A stretch of DNA of 64,000 nt, from positions 12,428 to 76,427 of the forward strand of contig CAZTPX010000027.1 in the NCBI GenBank assembly GCA_964615095.1, given 5' to 3'. Below the pieces are notes generated by a model that saw nothing but the letters and a program-made list of their open reading frames with translations, made no database searches and was not told the origin of the DNA. Positions 17,198-25,432 of this stretch are shown piece by piece (the first letter of the stretch is position 1; every line of letters begins with the position of its first letter). Origin of the DNA: JANXQG01 sp964615095 (GTDB lineage Bacteria > Planctomycetota > Planctomycetia > Pirellulales > Thermoguttaceae). Made by a program: the position numbers and the translations under genes.

Positions 17198-17449
17198 ATG
17201 AAACGCGTAATGTGGCTGGCTTTTATGGTGTTGCTGGCAGCATCCCCGCTGCCGGCGCAGGAACCCAAGTTGCGGGCCACGCTGAACGGTCGCGGTGGCC
17301 CGCTGCGGTGCGTGGCGTTCAGCCCAAATGGCAAGAGCGTTGTGGGGAACTGAGACAGCACGATCATGCTGTCGGATGTGGCGGCAGTCAAGAAAGAGAA
17401 GTGGGGGGGCAGCACGACGATTACTCTGCAATCGTTTCAGGAGATCAAT
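17198..17449 (+). pseudogene. 5' remnant of a secreted WD40-repeat gene
   Basis: ATG at 17198, behind AAAGGA, begins a Sec signal peptide (MKRVMWLAFMVLLAASPLPA) and the start of a first WD40 blade: LRATLNGRGGPLRCVAFSPN, then GKSVVGN, a TGA at 17351-17353, and DSTIMLSDVAAVK. WD40 blades normally read GSxDxTIKLWDVATGK here, so the TGA replaces a residue such as Trp or Gly. After VAAVKKEKW the similarity ends, meaning the rest of the gene was lost. The frame then continues without interruption into the LRR protein that starts at 17450, so the remnant may now act only as a leader. Confidence 0.75.
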
Positions 17450-19159
17450 ATGGCTGATTCCCTCATCGAAGCAGAAACAATTCTGGCCGGCAGGGCACGG
17501 GCGGAAATTGCCCGCATGTCGAAGCCCAAACGCCGTTGGTATCAGTACACCTTGCGGACGCTGCTGGCACTGATGACGCTTGCCGCCATGGTGTTGGCGG
17601 CTTGGAAGACGTACATCGCGCCTTTTCAGAAGCAGGCCCAGGCGATGGAACGGCTGCTTGTCATTCCGGGCATGCCGGGTTCCGCGCCCGAGGTGCGTGC
17701 CGAGCCGGCCCTGCCCGGTTGGCTGCGATGGATGCCGGGGAGCGGAAGTCTGGTCCGCGTCACTTTCGTGAAGCTGGAGCATACGGGCGTCACCGATGAC
17801 GATCTGAGCTGCCTTGCCGATTTGCCGCACGTGGAGCGGCTGTACCTGGCCGCGACGGGGATTTCCGACAAAGGATTGCAACACGTGCGCGGCCTCTCCA
17901 GGTTGCGGCGACTCTCGCTCTGGAACACGGCAGTCACCGACGGCGGCATCGAGCACCTGCGCGGCCTGCGGAACCTCGAAACGCTCGACATTCAGGGCAC
18001 GGCGGTCACTGAGGCCGCCCTGGACTCTCTGAAGCACCTGCCGAACCTGCACGAGTTTCCCAATGACATCGTACTGAGCGACCTGGGGCTTGCGCGTCTG
18101 CGCGCGTTCCGAAATGCCAGGGATCTCGAACTCCCATCGGTAGATGCGCGGCACATTACCGACCGGGGAATGGCCGATCTGGGCCACCTCGGCGGAGTGA
18201 AATCCATCATGATCGTCGAGTCAAAGGTGTCCGCGGCCGGGCTGGAGCATCTGCGGCGGTTGGACAAGTTGGATGGCCTCTCTATCATGTACACCGCTTG
18301 CACCCCGCAGGGTCTGCTCGTTCTTTCGACGCTGCCGCAAGTCAGTCAGATCCATCTTGATTCCGTGGCTGGCATTCATTTTGGCGACCTTGCCCGTGCG
18401 TGGGGCGAAAAGATGGAACGCTTGGGTCTTTCGCCGGCGCCGATCTATGCAGGAAATTGTAACTTTTCTTGCAATGGAAAAGGGAGGTCGCTGGAGGTGT
18501 CGCTGCCCATTGCCGACGCGGAACTCGTCGACCTGAAGTATTTTCCCAACGTGAAGTCGCTTACGATCGGGCACTTCAACAGCACGGGGCTAGCACACGT
18601 GAAGAACCTCCGGCAACTGGAGGAATTTGCCCTGGTAACCGCCCTGGACGACTCGTCGCTGCCCCCGCTTGCGCATCTCCCGCGGCTGCGGTCCTTGTCC
18701 ATCGAGCACGACCCGAAATTCCCCTGCTGCCTGTCGGACGCCGGCCTTCGACCGCTCCAGACCATGCCGCAGATCCAGGTACTGCGGTTCAGCTACGTTC
18801 CGCTCAAGGACGAGCAATTGTCGTTTCTGGCCGGGATGACGAAGTTGAATGCCTTGAGGGTGTCGGACGCATATACCGTGACCGGCTGTTTCTTTGTTTA
18901 TCTGCAAAACTTGCCGGCCTTGGAGGACATTAGCCTAGTTGACTGTCCGAGCGTGGTGGACGGCAGCCTGGCTCACCTCGAGCGCATCAAGACCCTCAAG
19001 GACATTTGTCTCCAATATACGGCCGTGACCGATCGCGGTTTGTCCCATCTGTACGGCCTGCCCGTGCTGGCCCACGTGACGTTTTTGCGGTCGAACGTGA
19101 CGGACGCAGGACGGGCGAGACTGCACAGCACATTGCCCAACGCGCGGAACGTCTGGTAA
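17450..19159 (+). CDS. Membrane-anchored leucine-rich-repeat protein
   Basis: ATG at 17450 has AGGAG six bases upstream and was chosen over an in-frame ATG at 17366 that lies in the WD40 remnant. The 569-aa protein has a short cytoplasmic part with SKPKRRWYQYTLRTLLALMT, a single transmembrane helix (about 34-52), then a long extracytoplasmic region. From about residue 95 it consists of leucine-rich repeats of the type LxxLxxLxLxxTxVTDxGLxxL, for example LRRLSLWNTAVTDGGIEHL and LKDICLQYTAVTDRGLSHL. The basic juxtamembrane Tyr-Ser/Thr-Leu-Arg-Thr-Leu pattern is very common in planctomycete membrane proteins. Such proteins probably bind other proteins; no partner is visible. Confidence 0.85.
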   Translation: MADSLIEAETILAGRARAEIARMSKPKRRWYQYTLRTLLALMTLAAMVLAAWKTYIAPFQKQAQAMERLLVIPGMPGSAPEVRAEPALPGWLRWMPGSGSLVRVTFVKLEHTGVTDDDLSCLADLPHVERLYLAATGISDKGLQHVRGLSRLRRLSLWNTAVTDGGIEHLRGLRNLETLDIQGTAVTEAALDSLKHLPNLHEFPNDIVLSDLGLARLRAFRNARDLELPSVDARHITDRGMADLGHLGGVKSIMIVESKVSAAGLEHLRRLDKLDGLSIMYTACTPQGLLVLSTLPQVSQIHLDSVAGIHFGDLARAWGEKMERLGLSPAPIYAGNCNFSCNGKGRSLEVSLPIADAELVDLKYFPNVKSLTIGHFNSTGLAHVKNLRQLEEFALVTALDDSSLPPLAHLPRLRSLSIEHDPKFPCCLSDAGLRPLQTMPQIQVLRFSYVPLKDEQLSFLAGMTKLNALRVSDAYTVTGCFFVYLQNLPALEDISLVDCPSVVDGSLAHLERIKTLKDICLQYTAVTDRGLSHLYGLPVLAHVTFLRSNVTDAGRARLHSTLPNARNVW

Positions 19160-19373
19160 AGTAAAGAATTCGCTTGGAGACATCGACCAGACGCGGACGG
19201 CAGGAGCGGGAACGATGCAAAACTCATGCAGTGTTTTCGGGACAGGGCGGTTGGGCCGCCTTCTTTCTATCCTGGTTCTCCCATCCCATTCGTTCGCAGC
19301 GAACGCGGCACGGCGGGCAGCTTGAGCACCGGGACTGTTCGGCTTCGACTTGGTGACCATGAAAAGGCGGCTG

Positions 19374-20351
19374 TCACGCGCCTCTGGAGTCTACCAGCGC
19401 AAACGCCTTCTTCATCGACGCCGCCACCAACTCCAATGCCCGATCGCGAGGCATGGCGCCCAGGTCCGGTCGGAACGGCTCAGCCACGACTGGACCATCG
19501 TAGCCAATCCGCGCCAGCGATTGCAGGAAACCCGCGAGATCGATTACCCCGGTAGCCGCGGGGAGGTCTCGCCGATTATCGATCTGCTGGTCCACGGGGA
19601 TGCCTTTCGGGGCGTCGTTGAGATGGCACCAAATTACATCCGCGGCGCGGAGTGAAAGGATGTCGGCCCGCGTCTCGTGGGCAGTGTACCAATGCCAGCT
19701 ATCGAGTATGAATCCGACATTATCGCATGCGATCTCGGCGATCAGTTCCTTCATTTCGGCCATCGTGTGAATGAACGGGAAGCGCCCCCCGGACCAAGAG
19801 GTCTTGGGGCCAACGTATTCTAGGGCCAGCCGCAGGCCGTAATCACCCAGGATCTTGGCCACTTCGCGGAGCCGGCGCGCATGTTGGCGGAAGTTCGCCA
19901 AGTACGTCAGCGTGTTGTGGCTAGGGTTAAGCCAGGTGCCGACTCGGGTCACACCCGCACGTTTCAGCGCTCTGGCAAAGTCCGGCAGGCGAAGAATCGA
20001 GTCCTGGAACACCTTATCTCCGCTGCGGAATTCGACCGGCAAGCTCTCCGCCGACCAGACAAGCTTCTTGGCCTTTATCTCGGCCAAGAGTTGCGCTAGC
20101 GAGTCGTCGGACAGACCGGCCAGAAAGCTGGCCGACGGTTCCACCGCCTCAAAACCGTAGCGGTGTGCCAATTCGATGGCCTCGCGTGGCGTGGCCCGCA
20201 CACCGGCCATGCCGCAGGACAGGGCCATCGTAAACTTGCGGTTTGGCCAGGTCTCGGCGGCCAAAAGGGCGGATGCGTGCGTGACGGCGGATGCGCCAAG
20301 ACCGGCGGCAGTCACTTTGAAGAACGATCGGCGGCTGAAAATAGTGGTCAT
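19374..20351 (-). CDS. Exported sugar phosphate isomerase/epimerase-like protein
   Basis: A 325-aa protein starting MTTIFSRRSFFKVTAAG, a Tat signal (SRRSFFK). The start at 20351 was preferred because the twin-arginine motif then sits near the N-terminus. The remainder is a xylose-isomerase-like TIM barrel: VEPSASFLAGL, LEYVGPKTSWSGG, GFILDSWHWYTAH, VIWCHLNDAP, VVAEPFRPDL. The Glu/Asp/His residues in LEYVG, ILDSWHW, CHLND and VAEPF occupy the usual metal-binding strand ends. It stands alone between the LRR gene (convergent) and a large secreted protein. The reaction is probably sugar isomerisation or epimerisation; substrate unknown. Confidence 0.85.
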   Translation of the reverse strand: MTTIFSRRSFFKVTAAGLGASAVTHASALLAAETWPNRKFTMALSCGMAGVRATPREAIELAHRYGFEAVEPSASFLAGLSDDSLAQLLAEIKAKKLVWSAESLPVEFRSGDKVFQDSILRLPDFARALKRAGVTRVGTWLNPSHNTLTYLANFRQHARRLREVAKILGDYGLRLALEYVGPKTSWSGGRFPFIHTMAEMKELIAEIACDNVGFILDSWHWYTAHETRADILSLRAADVIWCHLNDAPKGIPVDQQIDNRRDLPAATGVIDLAGFLQSLARIGYDGPVVAEPFRPDLGAMPRDRALELVAASMKKAFALVDSRGA

Positions 20352-20572
20352 AAGGCTGCTCTCTTTTGAGGAAAGGGAAACGTTGGCAAACAGGTGAGGC
20401 CGAACCCTCAAGTGATCGAGCTGATCGAAGCCCAGTTGTCGCGCCCGCCGAAACCGTGAAAGCTCGCTGGCGCCGGCTGGAAAGCCCGCGTGTTCATTCC
20501 GGGATCAATATCGCGCAGCTTGCCAAGAGCGCGTAAAGGCATCCAAGACAGGTTCTTATTATAGCCTTTCAC

Positions 20573-23125
20573 TCATTCCTCCTTGCCGCCGTTGACCACG
20601 AACTGCTGCGTCACTGGCCCCACAGTCTCGTAGGTTATCTTCTGCTCGTATTCGTTGCCCCAGACGATCGCGTCTTTGTCGTGTACCAGCCGATGCTCTT
20701 TCGTAAGGGTCACGCTCACGACCACCGGCCCGCCCGTGCCGTCCGGCGTACCGGTGATCAGCCCGGTCTGGGCGTCGATGCTCATCCAACTCGGTTTTTG
20801 CGTGAGCGAAAACTTCAGCGGCTCAATCTTCCAAAATTTGGCGCCGGGCTTGGGCCTGGCGGCGTCCCTGCGCGTGAGGTCGCCGAGGGAACGGATGGCC
20901 TTGACTTGATATCGGTACGGCCGGCCCGCGGGCGCGCTGGTGACGGGTGTGCTGTAGATGAACGGCCGTGGGGCTTCGACATAATCCGAGTCCCCGCTTC
21001 GCTTGCCTTTGCCGTCCACCGCCACGACGCGGTAATATACCTTGTTGGCGTTGGGAAGCGGGTTGCCCGCGCCCACAACATCGAGCGATGTGCCTGCGAC
21101 CTCTGCCACGAAGTTCGCAGGAAACGGGTTGGTAAGCCCTTTCGTATCGCCCAGTTTGACTTCATAGGGGGCGTCATTGACCGTAAAGCCCTTCTCGTCG
21201 CTGCCGTAGATCCTGTACTTGGCGGCCGTCCTTCCCACCGGGTTGGCGCTCCATGTCAAGGTGCCTGTCCCGCCGCCCGCCTCGTGGTGGATCGCCAGGT
21301 TGACGGGATATTCTGGCCCCTCGGCCGTGAAACTCCAAGTGCTGCTCCACGGCCCCCAGACACCGTGCGAATCCTTGGCTTTCACGTGCCAGTAATAAGA
21401 CTTGCCGTGCGTCAAGAGACCGGGACGCGGCAGCGTGTAGCGGGCGCTGCCCTTGTCGGACGTGCGGGAAACGTATTTGTCGAAATTGGGCGACAGGGGC
21501 CAGCGCATCTCGGCATGGTCCGAAAGCTGGAAATGATAATCCGAGATGGCCGCGCCGTCGGGATGCGCGGCGGCCTCCCACTGGAACACAACGTCCGTGC
21601 CGTCGCTCGTGCCGCCGTCGGCCGGATAGACGGGCGATGCAGGCGCTTTGGGCGGGAGCGAACTCGACCTTTCGACCCAGTTGTGCGTGATTCTCAGATG
21701 CCTGGCTGTGTTTGCGCCGCTTCGGTCGTCGGTGTGCTCCAGGTACGTGAAACGGTTGTCTCCCACGCTCATTGACGGCAAGGCCAGCGGCGCTAACTCG
21801 ATGTCGTTCTTGATCTTGAAACCGCGCAACGAGGCCTTACCCGTCAAGATGCACTTGATCCAGTACTCGGTCCCGCCGTCGGTGCGGCCCTTGAACTTGC
21901 CGTCGAAGTCCGCCAAAGTCGCCAGCGGCGTGAAAGCGGGCTTCCAATCCTTGGGACTCGTGAAACCAATCTCGAAGGCACATCCGTCGCCGGCGGCAGC
22001 CAGCGTGCCGCCGATGAATTGATAAGGCACTTTCATCGCCCAGACGATCGTGCCCGTACCGCCGTCCGCGGCCGTGAGGACACCCTCTTTGTTGCTGATG
22101 TTTGTCACGGTCGCCCCGGCCCGCCACTGCGAATCGTTCTTGAAGTCCGGCGCGTATTCCCAGACGCCGTTATAGATCGTGTCCGGAACCATGGGCGGAT
22201 ATCCGCGCATATCGCCGTGATATTTCACGGGAGTCTCGTGGCCCCAGCGCCACTCGATGGCTTCGTGCGGGCGCAGGACCATGCCCATGGTCCACCAGTT
22301 CCAACCTTTGAGCCGCTGGGTCGTCTGGCCCTCGAACGTGTAATATTGGGCGTAGTCCTCATTATTCTTGACGGAATTCATGGGACTCATGATGCCATAC
22401 TGGTGTACGCGTTTGATCAGGTCGTGGTCGCGTATCAGGTCCGTTTCGCAGGCCAGGGTGTGGTTGTCGCGGAGGAGCATGATGGTGGCCATGTCGCCGT
22501 CCAGCGTGTGGTACTTGCCATCGAAAAAGGCCTGCGGGACGCAATGCCCGGGGCAATGGCTGAAGATGCAATCGCGCAGGCCGGCCTTGTCGAGCAGGTC
22601 CGCGATGCAGAGCGTGCTGTTGCCGCAGGTGTTGAAGCCGAAGGCGTTGATCGCTTGCGAGACGTCGCCCTGCGATCCGTTGTCGCCATTGCCCTTGTGG
22701 AAGCGGTGGGTGATGTAGAAGTAGAATATCGCCAGGGCCTTTTCCCGGTCGGTGGAAAGTCCCTTGATAACGGAGTTTGCGATCGTCTGTTGGGAGAAGA
22801 AATCAATGGGGCCTATCGTCAGCCAGGGGTTGATCACGTTGACCGCGCCGACATTCTCCATGCGCACCGATCGGTTCGACTCCCAGGTCTGCTGGTACGG
22901 CTCCCAGACGCCGGGCAGGGTGGTACACATCTTGCCGTCGAGCGTGCCGCCCTGCGTGACGTTGTAGGTGAAAGTCGCGGTGGTGACGTCCTGAACGTGG
23001 CTTTTAGCGACATCCGTGGGGTCGGTGTTCGACGCCCAAGGCTCGAATCCGGCCTGCGACCAGCCGGTGAGGCAGGCAGCGGAACAAAGCACTGTAAGCG
23101 CTACCAATCGAAACGCTTTCAGCAT
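20573..23125 (-). CDS. Secreted transglutaminase-like multidomain protein
   Basis: An 850-aa protein with AAGGAG before ATG 23125 and a Sec signal peptide (MLKAFRLVALTVLCSAACLT). Residues about 115-215 look like a transglutaminase/cysteine-protease fold: TREKALAIFYFYITHRF-like helix, then FGFNTCGNSTLCIADLLDKA with Cys167, GHCVPQAFFDGKYHTLDGD with His194 and Asp209, a plausible Cys-His-Asp triad. A middle region (about 215-480) has beta-sandwich character. Residues 490-750 hold fibronectin type III-like modules (SYYWHVKAKDSHGVWGPWS; VYYRVVAVDGKGKRSGDSDY), and the C-terminus a putative Ig module (PSWMSIDAQTGLITGTPDG). The enzyme could crosslink or cut proteins or peptidoglycan outside the cell. 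It starts 20 bases downstream of the 131-aa gene, so both are co-transcribed. Confidence 0.8.
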   Translation of the reverse strand: MLKAFRLVALTVLCSAACLTGWSQAGFEPWASNTDPTDVAKSHVQDVTTATFTYNVTQGGTLDGKMCTTLPGVWEPYQQTWESNRSVRMENVGAVNVINPWLTIGPIDFFSQQTIANSVIKGLSTDREKALAIFYFYITHRFHKGNGDNGSQGDVSQAINAFGFNTCGNSTLCIADLLDKAGLRDCIFSHCPGHCVPQAFFDGKYHTLDGDMATIMLLRDNHTLACETDLIRDHDLIKRVHQYGIMSPMNSVKNNEDYAQYYTFEGQTTQRLKGWNWWTMGMVLRPHEAIEWRWGHETPVKYHGDMRGYPPMVPDTIYNGVWEYAPDFKNDSQWRAGATVTNISNKEGVLTAADGGTGTIVWAMKVPYQFIGGTLAAAGDGCAFEIGFTSPKDWKPAFTPLATLADFDGKFKGRTDGGTEYWIKCILTGKASLRGFKIKNDIELAPLALPSMSVGDNRFTYLEHTDDRSGANTARHLRITHNWVERSSSLPPKAPASPVYPADGGTSDGTDVVFQWEAAAHPDGAAISDYHFQLSDHAEMRWPLSPNFDKYVSRTSDKGSARYTLPRPGLLTHGKSYYWHVKAKDSHGVWGPWSSTWSFTAEGPEYPVNLAIHHEAGGGTGTLTWSANPVGRTAAKYRIYGSDEKGFTVNDAPYEVKLGDTKGLTNPFPANFVAEVAGTSLDVVGAGNPLPNANKVYYRVVAVDGKGKRSGDSDYVEAPRPFIYSTPVTSAPAGRPYRYQVKAIRSLGDLTRRDAARPKPGAKFWKIEPLKFSLTQKPSWMSIDAQTGLITGTPDGTGGPVVVSVTLTKEHRLVHDKDAIVWGNEYEQKITYETVGPVTQQFVVNGGKEE

Positions 23126-23145
23126 GAGGGGACTCCTTTAGTGAA

Positions 23146-23541
23146 TCAGTTGGCCGGGTCAGTCTCTTGGTCATGCACGTCGTCGAAGGAGATGCGCTCT
23201 GACCAGCCGCTGGCCTGGAATGCCTTCAAGATGGCGTGTTCTTTCAACTGCCCCACGGAAAGGCGGAGGACGCACTCGTCGCCCACCCACAATTCGCGAC
23301 GAACCGGGTCGTAGCGGGGCGTTTCCGGCCGAGACTCGCACTGTCCTTCCGTCAACAAGCGGCAGGGCGCATCGATGTCGCCGCGCAAGATCTGCGGCAA
23401 CCAGGGCTTCAATTCAATCTCCAGGGCTATTTTGCCGCGATGGGCAGCGAATTCGCCCGCCGCGACCAGCAACTCCCGCGCACGGCGCAGGCAAGATTCT
23501 TTTTTTCGCCACGGACAGTTCGGGATACTGTTGGGTGTCAT
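23146..23541 (-). CDS. Small planctomycete-type protein, 131 aa
   Basis: Start ATG 23541 has GAGG six bases upstream; an extra upstream ATG at 23553 lacks this. The N-terminus is Cys/Trp rich (MTPNSIPNCPWRKKESC), followed by RELLVAAGEFAAHRG. The C-terminal part, PRYDPVRRELWVGDECVLRL, SVGQLKEHAILKAFQASGW and SERISFDD, has the pattern RRELxxGxxxxxRxxxxxxxxxxILxAFxxxGWxxxI that occurs, in my recollection, in many short planctomycete proteins sitting next to unrelated genes. It may be a DNA- or protein-binding module. It precedes the transglutaminase-like gene by 20 bases and probably shares its transcript. Confidence 0.75.
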   Translation of the reverse strand: MTPNSIPNCPWRKKESCLRRARELLVAAGEFAAHRGKIALEIELKPWLPQILRGDIDAPCRLLTEGQCESRPETPRYDPVRRELWVGDECVLRLSVGQLKEHAILKAFQASGWSERISFDDVHDQETDPAN

Positions 23542-23631
23542 GGGATACCTCATTGAACATGAAAATGACAGTTTACCAGAAATTGTCCAGTTTACCAACG
23601 TGGCCACAACGCAAGCCACTGCGGTTCTCAC

Positions 23632-23744
23632 GACGACTTGCCAAACTCCATCGCGCCCGCTGCCGCCGCACGATAGTTCGCGTCCAGCGATTCGCCCATT
23701 AGGCGCAGCGTTTTCCGACGCCGCACGACCTCCGTGATGTACTC
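23632..23744 (-). pseudogene. 3' fragment of a type ISP restriction-modification gene (copy A)
   Basis: About 110 bases match the 3' end of the gene at 29074-29973 at nucleotide level, including the segments coding for ITEVVRR, GESLDANYR and AAAGAME. Only the C-terminal tail is present, and the similarity stops abruptly near 23742. It is a dead fragment, in the same orientation as the parent gene. The rest of 23542-23944 contains the promoter at 23910 and no other gene. Confidence 0.8.
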
Positions 23745-23909
23745 TTCGAACAGTTCCTTACCCTTCGCCGTGGCGCAACAGGAAACGGTTGCTGATCACC
23801 TTGAACGACAGCAGGCAAGATACCTAAGCTACGGCCCGGTTCACGGCATAACCTGCAAAGACGCCTTAGGCCGCAGATAGGTTCGAGGCCGAATCGGCGG
23901 GAAAGCACC

Positions 23910-23938
23910 TTGCGGCTGGCGGGCGGTGTTGCGATAAT
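23910..23938 (+). promoter_or_regulatory. Promoter giving a leaderless transcript of the TPR gene
   Basis: TTGCGG at 23910-23915 and GATAAT at 23933-23938 are spaced by 17 bases. Transcription would begin about 7 bases after the -10 box, which is the ATG at 23945. No Shine-Dalgarno is present before that ATG, so leaderless initiation is the natural reading. Confidence 0.6.
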
Positions 23939-23944
23939 TGCGCT

Positions 23945-25426
23945 ATGCAGACGATTGGCGAGAAATTGACGATTGCCCTCCAGCACCATCAAGCTGGCCG
24001 GCTGCAAGCTGCCGAAGAACTCTATCGGGAGGTCCTCGCGGCGCAACCCGATCAGCCGGACGCGCTCCATCTGCTCGGCCTGATCGCGCACCAAGTGGGC
24101 CAGCATAAGGCCGCCGTCGACTACATCCAACGGGCGATCAGACTCAACGGGGATGCGGCCCCCTTTCACAGCGACTTGGGACTGGCGTACTGGGCCTGGG
24201 GCAAGTTTCCGAAGGCCGTCGAGTGCTTCCGCCGGGCACTGGAACTGCAGCCGGACCATGCCGAAGCGCACAGCGGCCTGGGCAATGTGTTCTACCGGCA
24301 GGGAAAGCTCGACGACGCCATCGCCGCTTACCGCCGGGCGCTGCAATTGAAGCCGGACTATGCCGAGGCGGCCAAAAACCTGGGTGTTACCCTCCAGAAC
24401 CAGGGGAAGCACGACGAAGCGATTGCCTGCTTCCGCCGCGTGTTGACAGCGGCTCCCCGCAATGCTGAAGCGCACTTCAACCTGGGCAATTCGCTGAGGG
24501 ATCAAGGAAAACCGGACGAAGCCATTGCTTGCTTCCGCCGGGCCGTGGAACTGCGGCCGGACTATGCCGAGGCGCACCACAACCTGGCGTCTGTCATCCA
24601 GCAAGAAGGCAAGCTGGACGAAGCGATCGCCTGCTTCCGCCGCGCACTGAAGGTGAATCCGCGCCTTGCCAGGACGCATAACAGACTGGGCAATGCCTTG
24701 AAGCTGCAAGGGAAAGCGAACGAGGCGATCGCCGCTTACCGCCGGGCACTGGAACTGGAGCCGGACTATGCCGAGGCCCTCGGCAACCTGGGCGTCACAC
24801 TGCAGGCCCAGGGCAAGCTCGACGAGGCGATCGCCAGTTACCGCCGGGTATTGGCATTGATGCCGGGGTCGGCCGAGGCTCACAACAACTTGGGCACGGC
24901 CTTCAGGCAGCAGGGGAAGCTCGACGACGCGATCGCCTGCTACCGCCGGGCACTTGAATTAAAGCCGGACCATGCTGACGTGCATTACAATCTCGGCCTA
25001 GCCCTCAAGGACCAGGGCCGGCTCGACGAGGCGATCGCCTGTTACCGCCGGACCATGGACCTCAAACCGGACCATGCCGAGGCCCACCACAACCTGGGCC
25101 TCGCCTTGAGGGAGCAGGGCCGGCTCGACGAAGCGATCGCCGCGTACCGCCGTGCAGTGGAACTTCAGCCGGACCATGCCGTGGCCCACAACAACCTGGG
25201 CGTCACACTGCGGGACCAGGGGAATCTTGACGAGGCGATTGCGTGCTGTCGCCGGGTGGTGGAACTTAAGCCGGACCATCCCGTGATGCTTTATGCCCTG
25301 GGGCTTGCCTTGCAGATGCGGGGAAGAAGGGACGAGGCGCTCACCTGCTTCCGCCGCGCAGTGGATCTGAAGCCGGACTACCTCGAGGCCCGTTACGCCC
25401 TGGACTGTGCGTTGCAGGGTTGGTAG
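23945..25426 (+). CDS. Tetratricopeptide repeat protein, about 14 TPR units
   Basis: A 493-aa protein made almost entirely of 34-residue TPR units with consensus AEAHxNLGxxLxxQGKLDEA followed by IAxYRRALELKPDH. About fourteen repeats run from residue 4 to the end with no catalytic domain, signal peptide or membrane segment, so it is a cytoplasmic scaffold. The N-terminal phrase IALQHHQAGRLQAAEELYRE is also seen in proteins where TPRs precede a sulfotransferase or O-GlcNAc transferase-like domain, but none follows here. The units are similar at DNA level (102-base period), suggesting expansion by recombination. It converges on the 876-aa gene with a gap of only 6 bases and no visible terminator. 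Confidence 0.9.
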   Translation: MQTIGEKLTIALQHHQAGRLQAAEELYREVLAAQPDQPDALHLLGLIAHQVGQHKAAVDYIQRAIRLNGDAAPFHSDLGLAYWAWGKFPKAVECFRRALELQPDHAEAHSGLGNVFYRQGKLDDAIAAYRRALQLKPDYAEAAKNLGVTLQNQGKHDEAIACFRRVLTAAPRNAEAHFNLGNSLRDQGKPDEAIACFRRAVELRPDYAEAHHNLASVIQQEGKLDEAIACFRRALKVNPRLARTHNRLGNALKLQGKANEAIAAYRRALELEPDYAEALGNLGVTLQAQGKLDEAIASYRRVLALMPGSAEAHNNLGTAFRQQGKLDDAIACYRRALELKPDHADVHYNLGLALKDQGRLDEAIACYRRTMDLKPDHAEAHHNLGLALREQGRLDEAIAAYRRAVELQPDHAVAHNNLGVTLRDQGNLDEAIACCRRVVELKPDHPVMLYALGLALQMRGRRDEALTCFRRAVDLKPDYLEARYALDCALQGW

Positions 25427-25432
25427 CGCGGA

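Noticed and set aside
23945..25426. CRISPR-like regular repeats
   Set aside because: The 102-base period is that of TPR codons; there are no short identical repeats with unique spacers.
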